Shown piece after piece: positions 1 through 8,143 of a stretch of 16,146 bases of DNA (its first letter is position 1; each line of letters opens with the position of its first letter). The stretch spans positions 1 through 16,146 of the forward strand of contig CAZJXH010000063.1 in the NCBI GenBank assembly GCA_964549475.1. The letters are read 5' to 3'. Both the position numbers and the translations under genes were made by a program. The notes under the pieces are model-generated. The model did not search any database. It worked only from the letters and a program-made list of their open reading frames with translations, and was not told where the DNA came from. The stretch comes from JBBQKF01 sp964549475 (lineage in GTDB: Bacteria; Bacillota; Clostridia; Saccharofermentanales; UBA5734).

Positions 1-1
1 G

Positions 2-70
2 AAGTGCGTGGAAGCAAGAGACTACGAAGCCCTTGAAATGTATGTGCTCGAATTGTTGATGAAAGGGTAA
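2..70 (+). CDS. C-terminal end of an unidentified gene (5' end outside window)
   Basis: An open frame enters from the left edge and stops with TAA at 68-70, giving 22 visible residues ending in LEMYVLELLMKG. The peptide is rich in Glu, Leu and Met and looks like a terminal amphipathic helix, as expected of a soluble protein's C-terminus. It is far too short to assign to a family. It lies on the same strand as the methyltransferase gene about 300 bp downstream, so it could belong to the same locus, for example as a regulator or corrinoid-pathway protein, but nothing visible proves that. It is called a gene end only because the frame is open to the edge and its composition is protein-like. Confidence 0.4.
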   Translation, partial: KCVEARDYEALEMYVLELLMKG

Positions 71-155
71 GCGGCTGGAGTGATGTTCTGATAAAAGCCG
101 GTTTCTGGAGCGACAATGGATCTTGCCGTGTCAATCGACCGTGGGGGGTTTGAAA

Positions 156-329
156 ATGAATAACAGGATAAAAGACAATAGAATTAAAAATCAATTAAAT
201 GAATCGGACGAATCAATAATATCAAGGACGCTTCCGGTTTACTATGATCTGATTCCTGTTAAGCTGCATTTGATTTGCTATAATGAATGGATGAATCCGC
301 GGGATGAAATAGATTCCTTCTGTTATTAA
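156..329 (+). CDS. Small hypothetical protein, 57 aa (doubtful)
   Basis: The ORF starts at ATG 156. A G-rich stretch (GGGGGG, about 148-153) lies just upstream and could serve as a weak ribosome binding site, although it is very close to the start. The frame can be extended to a TTG at 123, which has no obvious site. The product is polar at its N-terminus, with the short internal repeat NRIKDNRIKN, and ends in an aromatic-rich tail containing two Cys. There is no signal peptide, membrane segment or motif that I recognise. It sits between a gene end and the MttB-like gene and may be a real small gene, a decayed fragment or chance. No function is proposed. Confidence 0.22.
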   Translation: MNNRIKDNRIKNQLNESDESIISRTLPVYYDLIPVKLHLICYNEWMNPRDEIDSFCY

Positions 330-378
330 TAAAAGTCAATATGAAAAAATTTAATCTGTGCTGAAAGGGAAAACATTT

Positions 379-1812
379 ATGAAACTGAATGACATGAAAA
401 TTCTCAGTGATATGGATATGGAACTCATTCACAAATCCTCCATGGAAATACTGGCAAATACCGGAATTATGATAAACAGCAGAAAGGCGCTGGAATTACT
501 GGAGAAAAATGGCGCTGACGTAAACTATGATAAAAAAATTGCAAAAATCAGTCCGACCTTGTTTGAAAAAGCGCTTCGATCCGTTCCAGGAAAATTCAAC
601 CTGTATCGCAGAGACGATGCAGGCTTTATCACGATCGGGGATGGCATTCCGAAATGCGGATCCGGCCATAATGCGATTTATTTGATTACCCCGGATTCGG
701 ACCAGCGACAAAATGCCAGAGTGAAAGACGTGGAAGATTTCGCCGTCATTTCGGATTACCTTGAAGATATCGATATTGTCGGCGTCCCATTGATGCCCCA
801 GGATATTTCCACTCCTTCGGCTTCCTTGCTTTATGCAGTTAAGGCATTGTATGAAAACACAACGAAACCCATCTTTTTTTCGACGGATTGCAATAAAGTA
901 AATTCATCCATTATTCAAATGATGAAATTGGTTGCAGGCAAATCCGATATTTCCGAATGCCCGACAGGAATCAGCCAATTATCGCCCACCAGTCCTCTTT
1001 TCTGGGAAGAAGGCGCCATTGACGCGCTGATGAACGTCGCACAGGAAGGACTGCCGCTGAATTTGCTGCCGGAGCCGATGGCAGGCTTGAGCGCTCCCTA
1101 TTCAGTGGCTGGACTCCTGACGATCCACAACATCGAAGTTCTCTCCGGTGTTGTGATTGCACAAATGGTAAGACCTGGAACTCCGGTGATCTATGGAAGT
1201 TCCTGGACAACCTATGATATGAAACATATCGCAGCTATCATCGCCAGCCCTGAAACAGATATCCTTCGAATCGCAGGAAACCAGATGGCGAAATACTATG
1301 GAATGCCAAGTCATACAACGGCGCCAAACTCGGACTCGAATTTTCATGATGAACAGAATGCATGGGAGAAATCCATCAGCAATATGTGCGCAATCTGCGC
1401 CGGGAACGATATTGTCATGAATTCCGGAATGTTTGCCACAGGGCTTACCATCAGCCATGAACAACTGGTGATGGATGATGAGATCAACGGGATTGTACGG
1501 AGAATCCGCAGAGGCATTGACGTGAGCCATCGGACGATAGATGTGGATTCAATTAAAAACATCGGCCACCGGGGAGATTACCTGATGGAAGATCTCACCC
1601 TGGACAATTTGAGAAGCGATGAGTTCAGAGAAGCGAAAATATCCAATTTAAAAGCGTTTGATAATTGGGTTATGGACGGATCGTTCAGCGTGGTTCAAAA
1701 TGCGAATAAAAAGGTAAAAGAATATCTGGCAAAAGGACCGAGAAATCCTCTGAAAGAGGATAAATCCTCCGCCCTTGATAAAATCATTCATCAATTTGTT
1801 GAAAATCCTTGA
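379..1812 (+). CDS. MttB-superfamily (trimethylamine methyltransferase-like) corrinoid methyltransferase, non-pyrrolysine
   Basis: The 477-residue product matches the layout of the trimethylamine methyltransferase (MttB) superfamily over its whole length: an N-terminal segment with SMEILANTGIMINSRKALEL, then a TIM-barrel-like body, then the family's late block with DEQNAWEKS (residues about 324-332), a small-residue AICAGND stretch, and MDDEINGIVRRIRRGIDV (about 365-382). Archaeal MttB reads an amber codon as pyrrolysine. This frame runs through without one, so it belongs to the large non-pyrrolysine group. Characterised members of that group demethylate quaternary amines such as glycine betaine (MtgB) and pass the methyl group to a corrinoid protein. 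The substrate here cannot be predicted. ATG 379 is preferred over GTG 358, since GAAAGGGA (363-370) lies 8 nt before it and the family begins at about this point. No corrinoid protein or reactivator is seen in the window, so the partner must be elsewhere, possibly upstream. Confidence 0.9.
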   Translation: MKLNDMKILSDMDMELIHKSSMEILANTGIMINSRKALELLEKNGADVNYDKKIAKISPTLFEKALRSVPGKFNLYRRDDAGFITIGDGIPKCGSGHNAIYLITPDSDQRQNARVKDVEDFAVISDYLEDIDIVGVPLMPQDISTPSASLLYAVKALYENTTKPIFFSTDCNKVNSSIIQMMKLVAGKSDISECPTGISQLSPTSPLFWEEGAIDALMNVAQEGLPLNLLPEPMAGLSAPYSVAGLLTIHNIEVLSGVVIAQMVRPGTPVIYGSSWTTYDMKHIAAIIASPETDILRIAGNQMAKYYGMPSHTTAPNSDSNFHDEQNAWEKSISNMCAICAGNDIVMNSGMFATGLTISHEQLVMDDEINGIVRRIRRGIDVSHRTIDVDSIKNIGHRGDYLMEDLTLDNLRSDEFREAKISNLKAFDNWVMDGSFSVVQNANKKVKEYLAKGPRNPLKEDKSSALDKIIHQFVENP

Positions 1813-1848
1813 AAATCCTCCGCCTCGGTTTCAACAGATGAACACGGT

Positions 1849-1918
1849 GGAACATGGAGACGGTTCTTTTGTTTCATTAACGAAATAAAATGAAACAAAA
1901 GAACCGTCCCCATGTTCC
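1849..1918. repeat. Near-perfect palindrome, 30-bp arms (terminator or dispersed palindromic repeat)
   Basis: The left arm 1849-1878 and right arm 1889-1918 are reverse complements with one mismatch (A1858 against C1909) around a 10-nt loop. As RNA this forms a very long hairpin just after the methyltransferase stop codon. The right arm is followed by ATTTCTTTT, so it could end transcription, but the arms are much longer than a normal intrinsic terminator needs. The core containing GACGGTTCTTTTGTTTCA resembles, from memory, palindromic repeats scattered through some Bacillota genomes. No transposase or clear target-site duplication is seen. Both roles may apply. Confidence 0.8.
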
Positions 1919-1981
1919 ATTTCTTTTCGTAAGTGATTGCCCTACAGTTGTTTGAACAATCAACAAAAAACAGCCGATTCA

Positions 1982-1990
1982 TGATACAAT
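1982..1990 (+). promoter_or_regulatory. Candidate extended -10 promoter for the sensor kinase operon
   Basis: TGATACAAT at 1982-1990 fits an extended -10 element (TGnTACAAT). No convincing -35 hexamer lies 16-18 nt upstream, which extended -10 promoters can tolerate. It sits after the palindrome and about 90 nt before the kinase start, where a promoter for the kinase and regulator pair would be expected. This rests on motif matching only. Confidence 0.33.
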
Positions 1991-2079
1991 AAAAAACAAG
2001 TATGAGATGCATCAAAACAAATAAAATAAATCGAATATTATTTCAGGAATATCCTATATCATAGGAGGAAACTTGATTA

Positions 2080-3861
2080 GTGAGATTTGATTATGTCAGT
2101 AAAAGCATCAGGAATAAATATCTCATTCTATTATGCATGTTCGGGCTTTTACCGGTTGTGATACTGGGCATTATCTCGAGTTATGTCTCCTCAAGCATAT
2201 TGGAACGGGAACTCAATAAATCCGCTTATCAGACGTTGGAAAAAGCATCGATCAATGTTGGTTCCATCCTTCAAAGAATGTCCGATCTTTCTGATCTGCT
2301 GACACAAAGCATGGACACTATAAATTATACAAAAGAAAAAAGCCTGAATGAAACTCTGGCAAATTCAAAGGATAAGAAAACAATCAATGAAACATTAAAG
2401 AGTGTATCTAAATTCCTTAATTTCCCAACACACATTTATTTGATTGACAAATACGCCAACGTTTACAGCAACATACAAATCACAGGAAACGAAGAGAAGG
2501 AAATATTCAATACAATCAATACAGGCAGTGATTATGCGATGCCGTCAAAGAATGAAAACCGGGTCTATTGGCTTGGCATGAGAAAAAATATCCTGCAGGG
2601 TTATGATAGCAATTATGTATATTATATTGCCAGAAACATAATGTATAAAGATGAATATTATGGAACAATATATATCGGCACAGGGGACTATATCCTATCC
2701 AGGATGCTTGACAACATTAAAATGACTGGAGAAAGCCGGATTTTTGTGTTCGACCAGAACAATCAATTCATGGCCGATACGCCGGAAGCAAATAATACCA
2801 TATACCAGGCGGATAAAGCGGTAATCGACGGCCTGGTAATCAACCAGGAAAAACCGCAGCTTGTTAAAATTCTTAATGGAGTAAACAGTGTCACATTTCT
2901 GAAGACGACATTCGACTGGAAAATCGCCATGCTGACCCCTTTAACGAGCATAAGAAATAATTTGAGGGATATCAACAGAGGCACAGTGATCATTACCATC
3001 ATTTCCGCACTGTTCATCCTTCTTTCTCTGTTCCTGGTGGATAGAAAAATCGTCAAACCGATTATCTATCTAAGCAATCTGATGAAGATTGTGCGAAAAG
3101 GGAATCTTGAAATCAGGAGCGAATTGAAACATAGCGATGAGATCGGCATATTAAGCGATGGCTTCAACAAAATGCTCGTTGATTTCAATAAAATGCTTGA
3201 AAAGATCCATGCGGATGAGATATTGGAAAAGGAACTGGAATTCAAGGTGCTTCAGGCACAGATCAGTCCGCATTTTTTATACAATACCCTGAACTCGATT
3301 CGATGGATGGCCGAAATGAACAATGAGACAAAAGTCGGAGATTCGATTGTCTCTCTTGTAAGAATGATGGAATACAACACGAAAGGCAATAATGAGAAGT
3401 TTGTCACCCTGAGCAAAGAGCTTCAATATGTGAAGGAATACATCTATCTTCAATCCATGAGATACTGGAACCGATTCGATGTAAGTTTCGAGGTCGATGA
3501 ATGCTACTACGATTATATCGTCTTGAAATTATCTCTGCAGCCGATCATAGAAAACAGTATCATCCATGGATTAAATAATAAGAAAGGAAAACTATTTATA
3601 AAAATAGCCTGCCAGGAATCCGAGGGAAACCTGATCATCGTGGTCAGCGACAATGGAGCCGGCATAAACAGCGAGGTTTTAAGCAGGCTGAACAGCCGAC
3701 TGCCCAATGTAAAAAGCGGAGGGGAGGGGGTTGGCATCGGACTATGCAATGTAAACGACAGAATCAAACTGGAATTCGGTGAGAATTATGGAATAAATAT
3801 TTCAAGCATACCAGGGGAAGGAACCGCTGTGAAGCTGGTCTTTCCTCTGATTAAACAATGA
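2080..3861 (+). CDS. YesM-type sensor histidine kinase
   Basis: This 593-residue membrane kinase has the HPK7/YesM layout. A first membrane helix (about 14-36) is followed by an extracytoplasmic sensor region of about 260 residues, probably a double-Cache fold, then a second helix (about 301-321). Next come a HAMP linker (about 322-375) and a histidine phosphorylation region with QAQISPHFLYNTLNSIRWM, where H398 is the expected phospho-site. The ATPase domain has N492 in the N-box, DNGAG at 524-528 and GIGL at 552-555. All catalytic boxes look intact. The start is GTG 2080, with AGGAGG at 2063-2068 eleven bases before it. The gene ends 14 bp before the AraC-type regulator, and the two surely form one operon. 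Kinases of this group commonly sense carbohydrates or other nutrients and control a neighbouring ABC importer, which fits the downstream genes. The ligand is unknown. Confidence 0.94.
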   Translation: MRFDYVSKSIRNKYLILLCMFGLLPVVILGIISSYVSSSILERELNKSAYQTLEKASINVGSILQRMSDLSDLLTQSMDTINYTKEKSLNETLANSKDKKTINETLKSVSKFLNFPTHIYLIDKYANVYSNIQITGNEEKEIFNTINTGSDYAMPSKNENRVYWLGMRKNILQGYDSNYVYYIARNIMYKDEYYGTIYIGTGDYILSRMLDNIKMTGESRIFVFDQNNQFMADTPEANNTIYQADKAVIDGLVINQEKPQLVKILNGVNSVTFLKTTFDWKIAMLTPLTSIRNNLRDINRGTVIITIISALFILLSLFLVDRKIVKPIIYLSNLMKIVRKGNLEIRSELKHSDEIGILSDGFNKMLVDFNKMLEKIHADEILEKELEFKVLQAQISPHFLYNTLNSIRWMAEMNNETKVGDSIVSLVRMMEYNTKGNNEKFVTLSKELQYVKEYIYLQSMRYWNRFDVSFEVDECYYDYIVLKLSLQPIIENSIIHGLNNKKGKLFIKIACQESEGNLIIVVSDNGAGINSEVLSRLNSRLPNVKSGGEGVGIGLCNVNDRIKLEFGENYGINISSIPGEGTAVKLVFPLIKQ

Positions 3862-3875
3862 AAGTGGTGTTATAG

Positions 3876-5561
3876 ATGAAGATTCTTATTGTGGATGATG
3901 AGATTTTTGTAAGAATTGGTATTAAAACTATTTTTGATTGGAATAAATATGGATTTGAAATTGTTGGCGAGGCAGAAGACGGAATTGAAGCCAAAGAGCT
4001 GTTTATCAAATATGAGCCGGATATTGTTCTTTTGGATATCTGCATGCCTCGGATGAACGGGCTGGATTTCATCAAAGAAATAAAAGAGATCAATCCTTTC
4101 TGCAGATTTGTCATCCTTAGCTGCCATAACGAATTTGATTATGCGAGAGAAGCCATCAAGCTCGGTGTAAGGGATTACATTATGAAGACCACTGTTAAAA
4201 AAGATGAGATTCTTGAAATTGTCTGCAGAATTGCGGAAGAGATCGAGATTGAAAAAAGCAAGTTAATGGAAAGCAGAATTGAAAAAAAGGAAATTTTTAC
4301 GAACAGATTTGTACTGTTAAACCGACTTCTCAATGATGTGGTTGATAAAATTGAAGATGATGAAGTAAAAATTGCTGCAAAAATCGCAGAAATGCAACTG
4401 AATATCTCTACCGGCAATCTCCATCTGATTCTTTTCGCGGTGGATGGATACCGGCACTTGAAGCAGGAAATGGAGCCGAAAAATTATGAGCTATTGACAG
4501 CCGGCATAACAAATATCGTTCAGGAGATATCGAAACAACACGAAAATTCATATGTGTTCAGAAGAAATGAACATGAAATCATAACCATTGTCAGTTTCGA
4601 AAAATCAGCTGACAAAAAGTATATCATCGAAAAATTGAGACTGATATCCCGGGATACCGCAAATGCAGTGAAACAGCTTCTCAATGTTGATATTTCCGCG
4701 GGGGCGAGTTCTGGTTTTGATTCTTTTTCCCAGATAAGCGAAGGATATCCCATGGCCCAAAAAGCGCTGGAGCGGAAATTTTTTACCGGCCCTTCGAGTG
4801 TGAACCTGTATTATGAAAAAACAGGCGATAGCCGGGAATTGGTTCAACTATTTAAAAAAGCGGAAGAAGAGCTGAACTGCGCGTTTAAAAACCTGGATTT
4901 CGACGAGGCATTGAACTTGCTAAAGGGTATCCGAAAAAACATGGATCACAAATCCTGCGATGATTATTGGCAAATAAAAAACATCTCCGTCAATATTTTC
5001 TATAACCTGTCCATGATTATCAACAACGAGAAAAATCTGAAAACGGATATTCCGGGAATCCGGTTCGATCCCTCCGAGGTCATTCATTTCGAGTGCCTTG
5101 GAGACATTCTGAACGATCTTGAAAAAGCGATAAAAGACATTCTGGCCATAATAAATAATCATTCATTATATAAAAATCGAAATACAATCAATTTAGTGAA
5201 GGAATATATCAATCAAAATGCAGCCAGTGAAATAACCCTTAACAATGTGGCGGATCATGTGAATTTAAGCCCGGGACATCTGAGCCGGTTTTTTAAAAAA
5301 GAAACAGGAGAAAATTTTTCGGATTATATTATAAACAGCAAAATGAATACAGCAAAAAACATGATAAGAAGCGGCGAAAGAATCTGGAAAATAGCACAGG
5401 TTTTAGGCTATGCGGAAGTAAGTTCATTCAGCAGGATTTTCAGGAGGACCGTCGGGATCTCTCCGCAGCAATTCCGGATCAATGTTGAAAAAAGCAGGAA
5501 AATTTCAACAAGCATGAATGACGCGGAAAGAACTGCTTATAAAGCAAAAAATGTAATTTAA
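3876..5561 (+). CDS. YesN-type response regulator with AraC-family DNA-binding domain
   Basis: The 561-residue protein begins with a receiver domain (about 1-120). Its acidic pair is D7/D8, the phospho-acceptor is D54 in VLLDICMPRMNG, and the conserved lysine is K104 in YIMK. A central region of about 300 residues follows, as in other YesN-like regulators, with a weakly conserved fold. The C-terminus carries two helix-turn-helix motifs of the AraC family (about 436-535), including LNNVADHVNLSPGHLSRFFK and the second-motif signature IAQVLGYAEVSSFSRIFRR. All residues needed for phosphorylation are present. It starts at ATG 3876, 14 bp after the kinase stop codon. It is the cognate partner of the preceding kinase and probably activates transcription of the importer operon that starts 217 bp downstream, binding in that AT-rich gap. 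The target is inferred from position. Confidence 0.95.
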   Translation: MKILIVDDEIFVRIGIKTIFDWNKYGFEIVGEAEDGIEAKELFIKYEPDIVLLDICMPRMNGLDFIKEIKEINPFCRFVILSCHNEFDYAREAIKLGVRDYIMKTTVKKDEILEIVCRIAEEIEIEKSKLMESRIEKKEIFTNRFVLLNRLLNDVVDKIEDDEVKIAAKIAEMQLNISTGNLHLILFAVDGYRHLKQEMEPKNYELLTAGITNIVQEISKQHENSYVFRRNEHEIITIVSFEKSADKKYIIEKLRLISRDTANAVKQLLNVDISAGASSGFDSFSQISEGYPMAQKALERKFFTGPSSVNLYYEKTGDSRELVQLFKKAEEELNCAFKNLDFDEALNLLKGIRKNMDHKSCDDYWQIKNISVNIFYNLSMIINNEKNLKTDIPGIRFDPSEVIHFECLGDILNDLEKAIKDILAIINNHSLYKNRNTINLVKEYINQNAASEITLNNVADHVNLSPGHLSRFFKKETGENFSDYIINSKMNTAKNMIRSGERIWKIAQVLGYAEVSSFSRIFRRTVGISPQQFRINVEKSRKISTSMNDAERTAYKAKNVI

Positions 5562-5610
5562 AGAAAAAAACATCAAAAAAAGCAAACAGAATATCAAATA
5601 ATGTCAATTT

Positions 5611-5627
5611 ATTCATAAAATTCATAA
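5611..5627 (+). promoter_or_regulatory. Candidate operator: tandem ATTCATAA repeat in the regulator-importer gap
   Basis: ATTCATAA occurs at 5611-5618 and again at 5620-5627, a 9-bp period, and the second copy runs into a small dyad (TTCATAATGAA). AraC-type proteins often bind direct repeats upstream of the promoters they activate. The site lies about 150 bp before the solute-binding protein gene. The 217-bp gap is very AT-rich, so chance repeats are likely. This is a suggestion only. Confidence 0.2.
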
Positions 5628-5696
5628 TGAAATAGAATGAAGTGAAATATCCAAAAAATCGGCCTTCAAAAGCTAATAGGACATCCATTAAAGATA

Positions 5697-5725
5697 TTCA
5701 TTTAGCATGCTTTTCTGGATATGAT
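5697..5725 (+). promoter_or_regulatory. Weak candidate promoter for the importer operon
   Basis: TATGAT at 5720-5725 is a good -10 hexamer. Seventeen bases upstream lies TTCATT (5697-5702), which matches the -35 consensus at only 3 of 6 positions, as is common for promoters that need an activator. It would give a leader of about 45 nt before ATG 5779. No terminator is visible between the regulator gene and this point, so readthrough is also possible. Confidence 0.28.
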
Positions 5726-5778
5726 GATATCAGGATATTATTCTTTCCTAAATCTAATTATTTTGAAGGAGGTACACT

Positions 5779-7155
5779 ATGAAAAGAACCAGTTTCGTTT
5801 TGTCAGGCACCTTGGTAATGCTGTGCGTTTTTGTCACCAGTCTGACAGCGTGCGGCATTAAAAATGAGCCGACAACTACAAGTGGTAATTCTCAATCGGC
5901 AGCTTCATCCGCAGTGGAGAAAAAAATTGTTTTTTGGAATTTATACTACAACACCCAAAATGAGAGCGACAAGAATCTGTCCAAGGATGATCTTTTTGTC
6001 AACAAAACCGCGAGAGAATTCGAAAAAGCAAACCCGGGCTTGACAGTTGAAGTTTCATCACCGCCAATGGATAATTATTTCAATATGCTTAAAGCGGCTT
6101 GTGTCGCAAACAATGGGCCCGATGTCGTGATGAACTGGGTTGGCGGCCCTCTGCTAGATTATCAGCAATATATGCTGCCACTGGACAAATATTATACAAA
6201 GGAAGAAATGGCTCAACTTACCGGATGGTCAATGGTAAGGAAGGACTTAAAAGCGGACGGCGACATCATGGCGGTGCCGATCGGCATGAACGGCGGCGTT
6301 TTTGTATTCTATACCAATAAAGCATTATTTCAAAAAGCGGGAGTGGATGTCAACAGCGCGCCCAAGACCTGGGATGAATTCCTTGCCTTGTGCGATTCCC
6401 TTAAAAAAGGCGGGGTCACTCCTTTTATCACAGGCGATAAAGAAGGCTGGAACACCGCCTGGGTGATTGGACAGCTATGGTGGGATCTATCCGGTTATGA
6501 TGGAATCCTGGCTGTCAGAAACGGCCAGCAGAAATTTGCAGACAATAAAGAATATAAACAGGCTTTCACCACATGGAAAAAGCTGTTTGACCTGGGCTAT
6601 ACCAACAAGGATGTGGTATCCCTTGCACAAGCGGACGGACAGGCGAAATTCCTTGCCGGAGAAGGCGCAATGGAGGTTGGCTGGTCCAATATAGCAAAGG
6701 ATGTCTATACCGGTCTGGGAGAAGATGCGGGATGGTTTCCGATCCCTCATATAAGCGCGGATGCTCCATATGCCAATACTTTTTATGGCGGATATGCAGG
6801 ATATTGTTTCAGTGTGACGAATTTTTCCAAAGTTCCTGAGGAATCCATAAAATATATCAAGTATATGACTTCAAAAGATGTCATGGATCGTTTTGTTGAT
6901 GAGACCCAATTCGACCTTTCCAACAATGTGAACGCTAAAGTTCCGGACTTCAAGACGAATCCAATCATGGCCTGGATGTATAATTACATCAAAACCACCA
7001 CTCAAAAACCTGCCATTTCCTGGGATTCCATCCTTCAAGGAGATTTGTGCCAGGAAATGTACAACATGAGCGGCGCGATGTTCGGCGGTAAAATGACGCT
7101 TGAGGAAGGCTTGGGGAAGTTTGACAGCAAGTATGCGGCCATTACGAAAAAATAA
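5779..7155 (+). CDS. ABC transporter solute-binding lipoprotein, CUT1 (family 1) type
   Basis: This 458-residue exported lipoprotein starts with MKRTS, a hydrophobic helix (about 6-20) and the lipobox LTAC, so C25 is the expected lipidated cysteine. A short Ser/Thr/Gly/Asn-rich linker follows. The mature part has the features of family 1 extracellular solute-binding proteins: KKIVFWNLY near the start, EFEKANPGLTVEV, the GPDVVMNW strand, YTNKALFQKAGV and PKTWDEFLALCDSL, then a C-terminal lobe with GEGAMEVGW. Such proteins hand sugars, oligosaccharides or related polyols to membrane permeases. A good ribosome binding site, AAGGAGG (5766-5772), lies 6 nt before ATG 5779. Two permease genes follow, but no ATPase gene. 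The ligand cannot be read from the sequence, and the nearby methyl-transfer genes hint at a methylated compound (inference). Confidence 0.95.
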   Translation: MKRTSFVLSGTLVMLCVFVTSLTACGIKNEPTTTSGNSQSAASSAVEKKIVFWNLYYNTQNESDKNLSKDDLFVNKTAREFEKANPGLTVEVSSPPMDNYFNMLKAACVANNGPDVVMNWVGGPLLDYQQYMLPLDKYYTKEEMAQLTGWSMVRKDLKADGDIMAVPIGMNGGVFVFYTNKALFQKAGVDVNSAPKTWDEFLALCDSLKKGGVTPFITGDKEGWNTAWVIGQLWWDLSGYDGILAVRNGQQKFADNKEYKQAFTTWKKLFDLGYTNKDVVSLAQADGQAKFLAGEGAMEVGWSNIAKDVYTGLGEDAGWFPIPHISADAPYANTFYGGYAGYCFSVTNFSKVPEESIKYIKYMTSKDVMDRFVDETQFDLSNNVNAKVPDFKTNPIMAWMYNYIKTTTQKPAISWDSILQGDLCQEMYNMSGAMFGGKMTLEEGLGKFDSKYAAITKK

Positions 7156-7161
7156 ATATCT

Positions 7162-7200
7162 GGAAGTTATCCGGCTGGCATTTGCCAGCCGGATAATTCC
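7162..7200 (+). promoter_or_regulatory. Intercistronic hairpin between binding protein and permease genes
   Basis: A GC-rich inverted repeat has arms at 7167-7180 and 7183-7196 (TTATCCGGCTGGCA and its complement). It extends by GGAA/TTCC with one bulged G at 7166. No T-run follows, so it is not a clean terminator. In similar operons such hairpins protect the binding-protein mRNA end or reduce downstream transcription, giving more binding protein than permease. It ends only 2 bases before the AAGGAG ribosome binding site of permease 1 (7203-7208), so it could also affect translation. Confidence 0.7.
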
Positions 7201-7213
7201 TTAAGGAGTCAAA

Positions 7214-8139
7214 ATGAATAAAAAGGAAAATATCATAAAAAAAAAAGAGCATCCGTCCTGTCAAAAATATTAAACGATGAATCCACATTTTCCTATTTTG
7301 CCATTGCCCCGGTTATCATCGCGCTTATTGTATTTATGGCTATTCCGATTTTCCGGGTTTTTCAACAAAGCTTTACCCTTTGGGATGGATTGAATTCCAG
7401 ATTTATTGGCATTGAAAACTATGTGAATATTTTTACCAATCCCGATTTTTGGTTCATATTTACAAATAATATATTCTATTTGATCGCCGTACCCATCATT
7501 GTCCTGCTATCACTGGTCACAGCGGTGCTGATTTATGAAGAAGTGCCTGGCTGGAACTTTTTCAGATCGACTTACTTTTTACCGTACGTACTTTCAGCCG
7601 TTGTAGTCGGCTATCTTTTCAGAAGCCTTTTCGCTTATGATGGTCCTATCAATATTATTCTTAAATGGATGGGCCTTGGGTCTCTTGCAAACGACTGGCT
7701 GGCTTCCAGAGGAAGCGCGATGATTGTGATCGTCATAGCGGTTGCATGGACGCAGTTCGGCTATGGAATGCTGGTTTATCTGGCAGGAATGTCATCGATA
7801 TCGCCTTCTGTATTCGAAGCTTCCAAAATAGACGGGGCGAACTGGTGGCAACGATTCATCTATATCGTGCTGCCGATGCTGATCCGGACAACGGAATTCC
7901 TTGTGATTTTAAATACGATTTTTGCATTTACCTCGCTTTTTGATTACATTTATACAATTACAAGGGGCGGACCCGGGTATGACACGACGCCTATCAATTA
8001 TTGGATATACATGAAAGCCTTCCGGTCCAATGAAATGGGATATGCATGCGCCCTGGCGATCATTTTATTCGTCATCCTGCTGGTGATATCCATTGTTCAG
8101 AGAAAAATCGTAAACAAAGCGGATGATTGGAGTGAATAG
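7214..8139 (+). CDS. CUT1 ABC transporter permease 1 (UgpA/MalF type), frameshifted at an A10 run
   Basis: The natural start is ATG 7214, with AAGGAG at 7203-7208. In that frame translation reads MNKKENIIKKKEHPSCQKY and stops at TAA 7271-7273. From base 7246 the frame one base back reads RASVLSKILNDESTFSYFAIAPVIIALIVF, then joins the open frame at 7336 (MAIPIFRVF). That is a typical permease N-terminus with its first membrane helix, so one adenine is missing from the run at 7237-7246. Restored, the product is 308 residues, normal for the family. About six membrane helices can be seen, and the cytoplasmic EAA loop (EASKIDGANWWQRFIYIVLP, restored residues 202-221) that contacts the ATPase is intact. 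No ATG, GTG or TTG occurs in the second frame before 7336, and starting there would cut through helix 1. The gene is either falsely broken by sequencing, phase-variable or expressed through slippage. It pairs with permease 2. Confidence 0.85.
7237..7246 (+). repeat. Ten-adenine homopolymer at the permease 1 frameshift point
   Basis: Ten consecutive A bases span codons 8-11 of permease 1. One extra A would restore the full reading frame. Runs of nine or more A are known sites of replication slippage, RNA polymerase slippage and sequencing indels. Confidence 0.95.
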
Positions 8140-8143
8140 AGCG

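Noticed and set aside
116..163. 15-codon ORF beginning ATG 116 after GGAGCG
   Set aside because: It is very short, has no recognisable product, and overlaps the other doubtful small ORF.
358..378. GTG 358 as start of the MttB-like gene
   Set aside because: ATG 379 has a better placed ribosome binding site and matches where family members begin.
1102..1530. 142-aa minus-strand ORF inside the MttB-like gene
   Set aside because: It is a shadow of a clear coding gene, with His/Cys-rich composition and no family pattern.
7665..7943. 92-aa plus-strand ORF inside permease 1
   Set aside because: It overlaps conserved permease helices and the EAA loop in another frame and has no start signal of its own.
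8123..8143. ATG 8123 as start of permease 2
   Set aside because: It would overlap permease 1 and add seven residues ahead of the usual charged start. ATG 8144 fits better.
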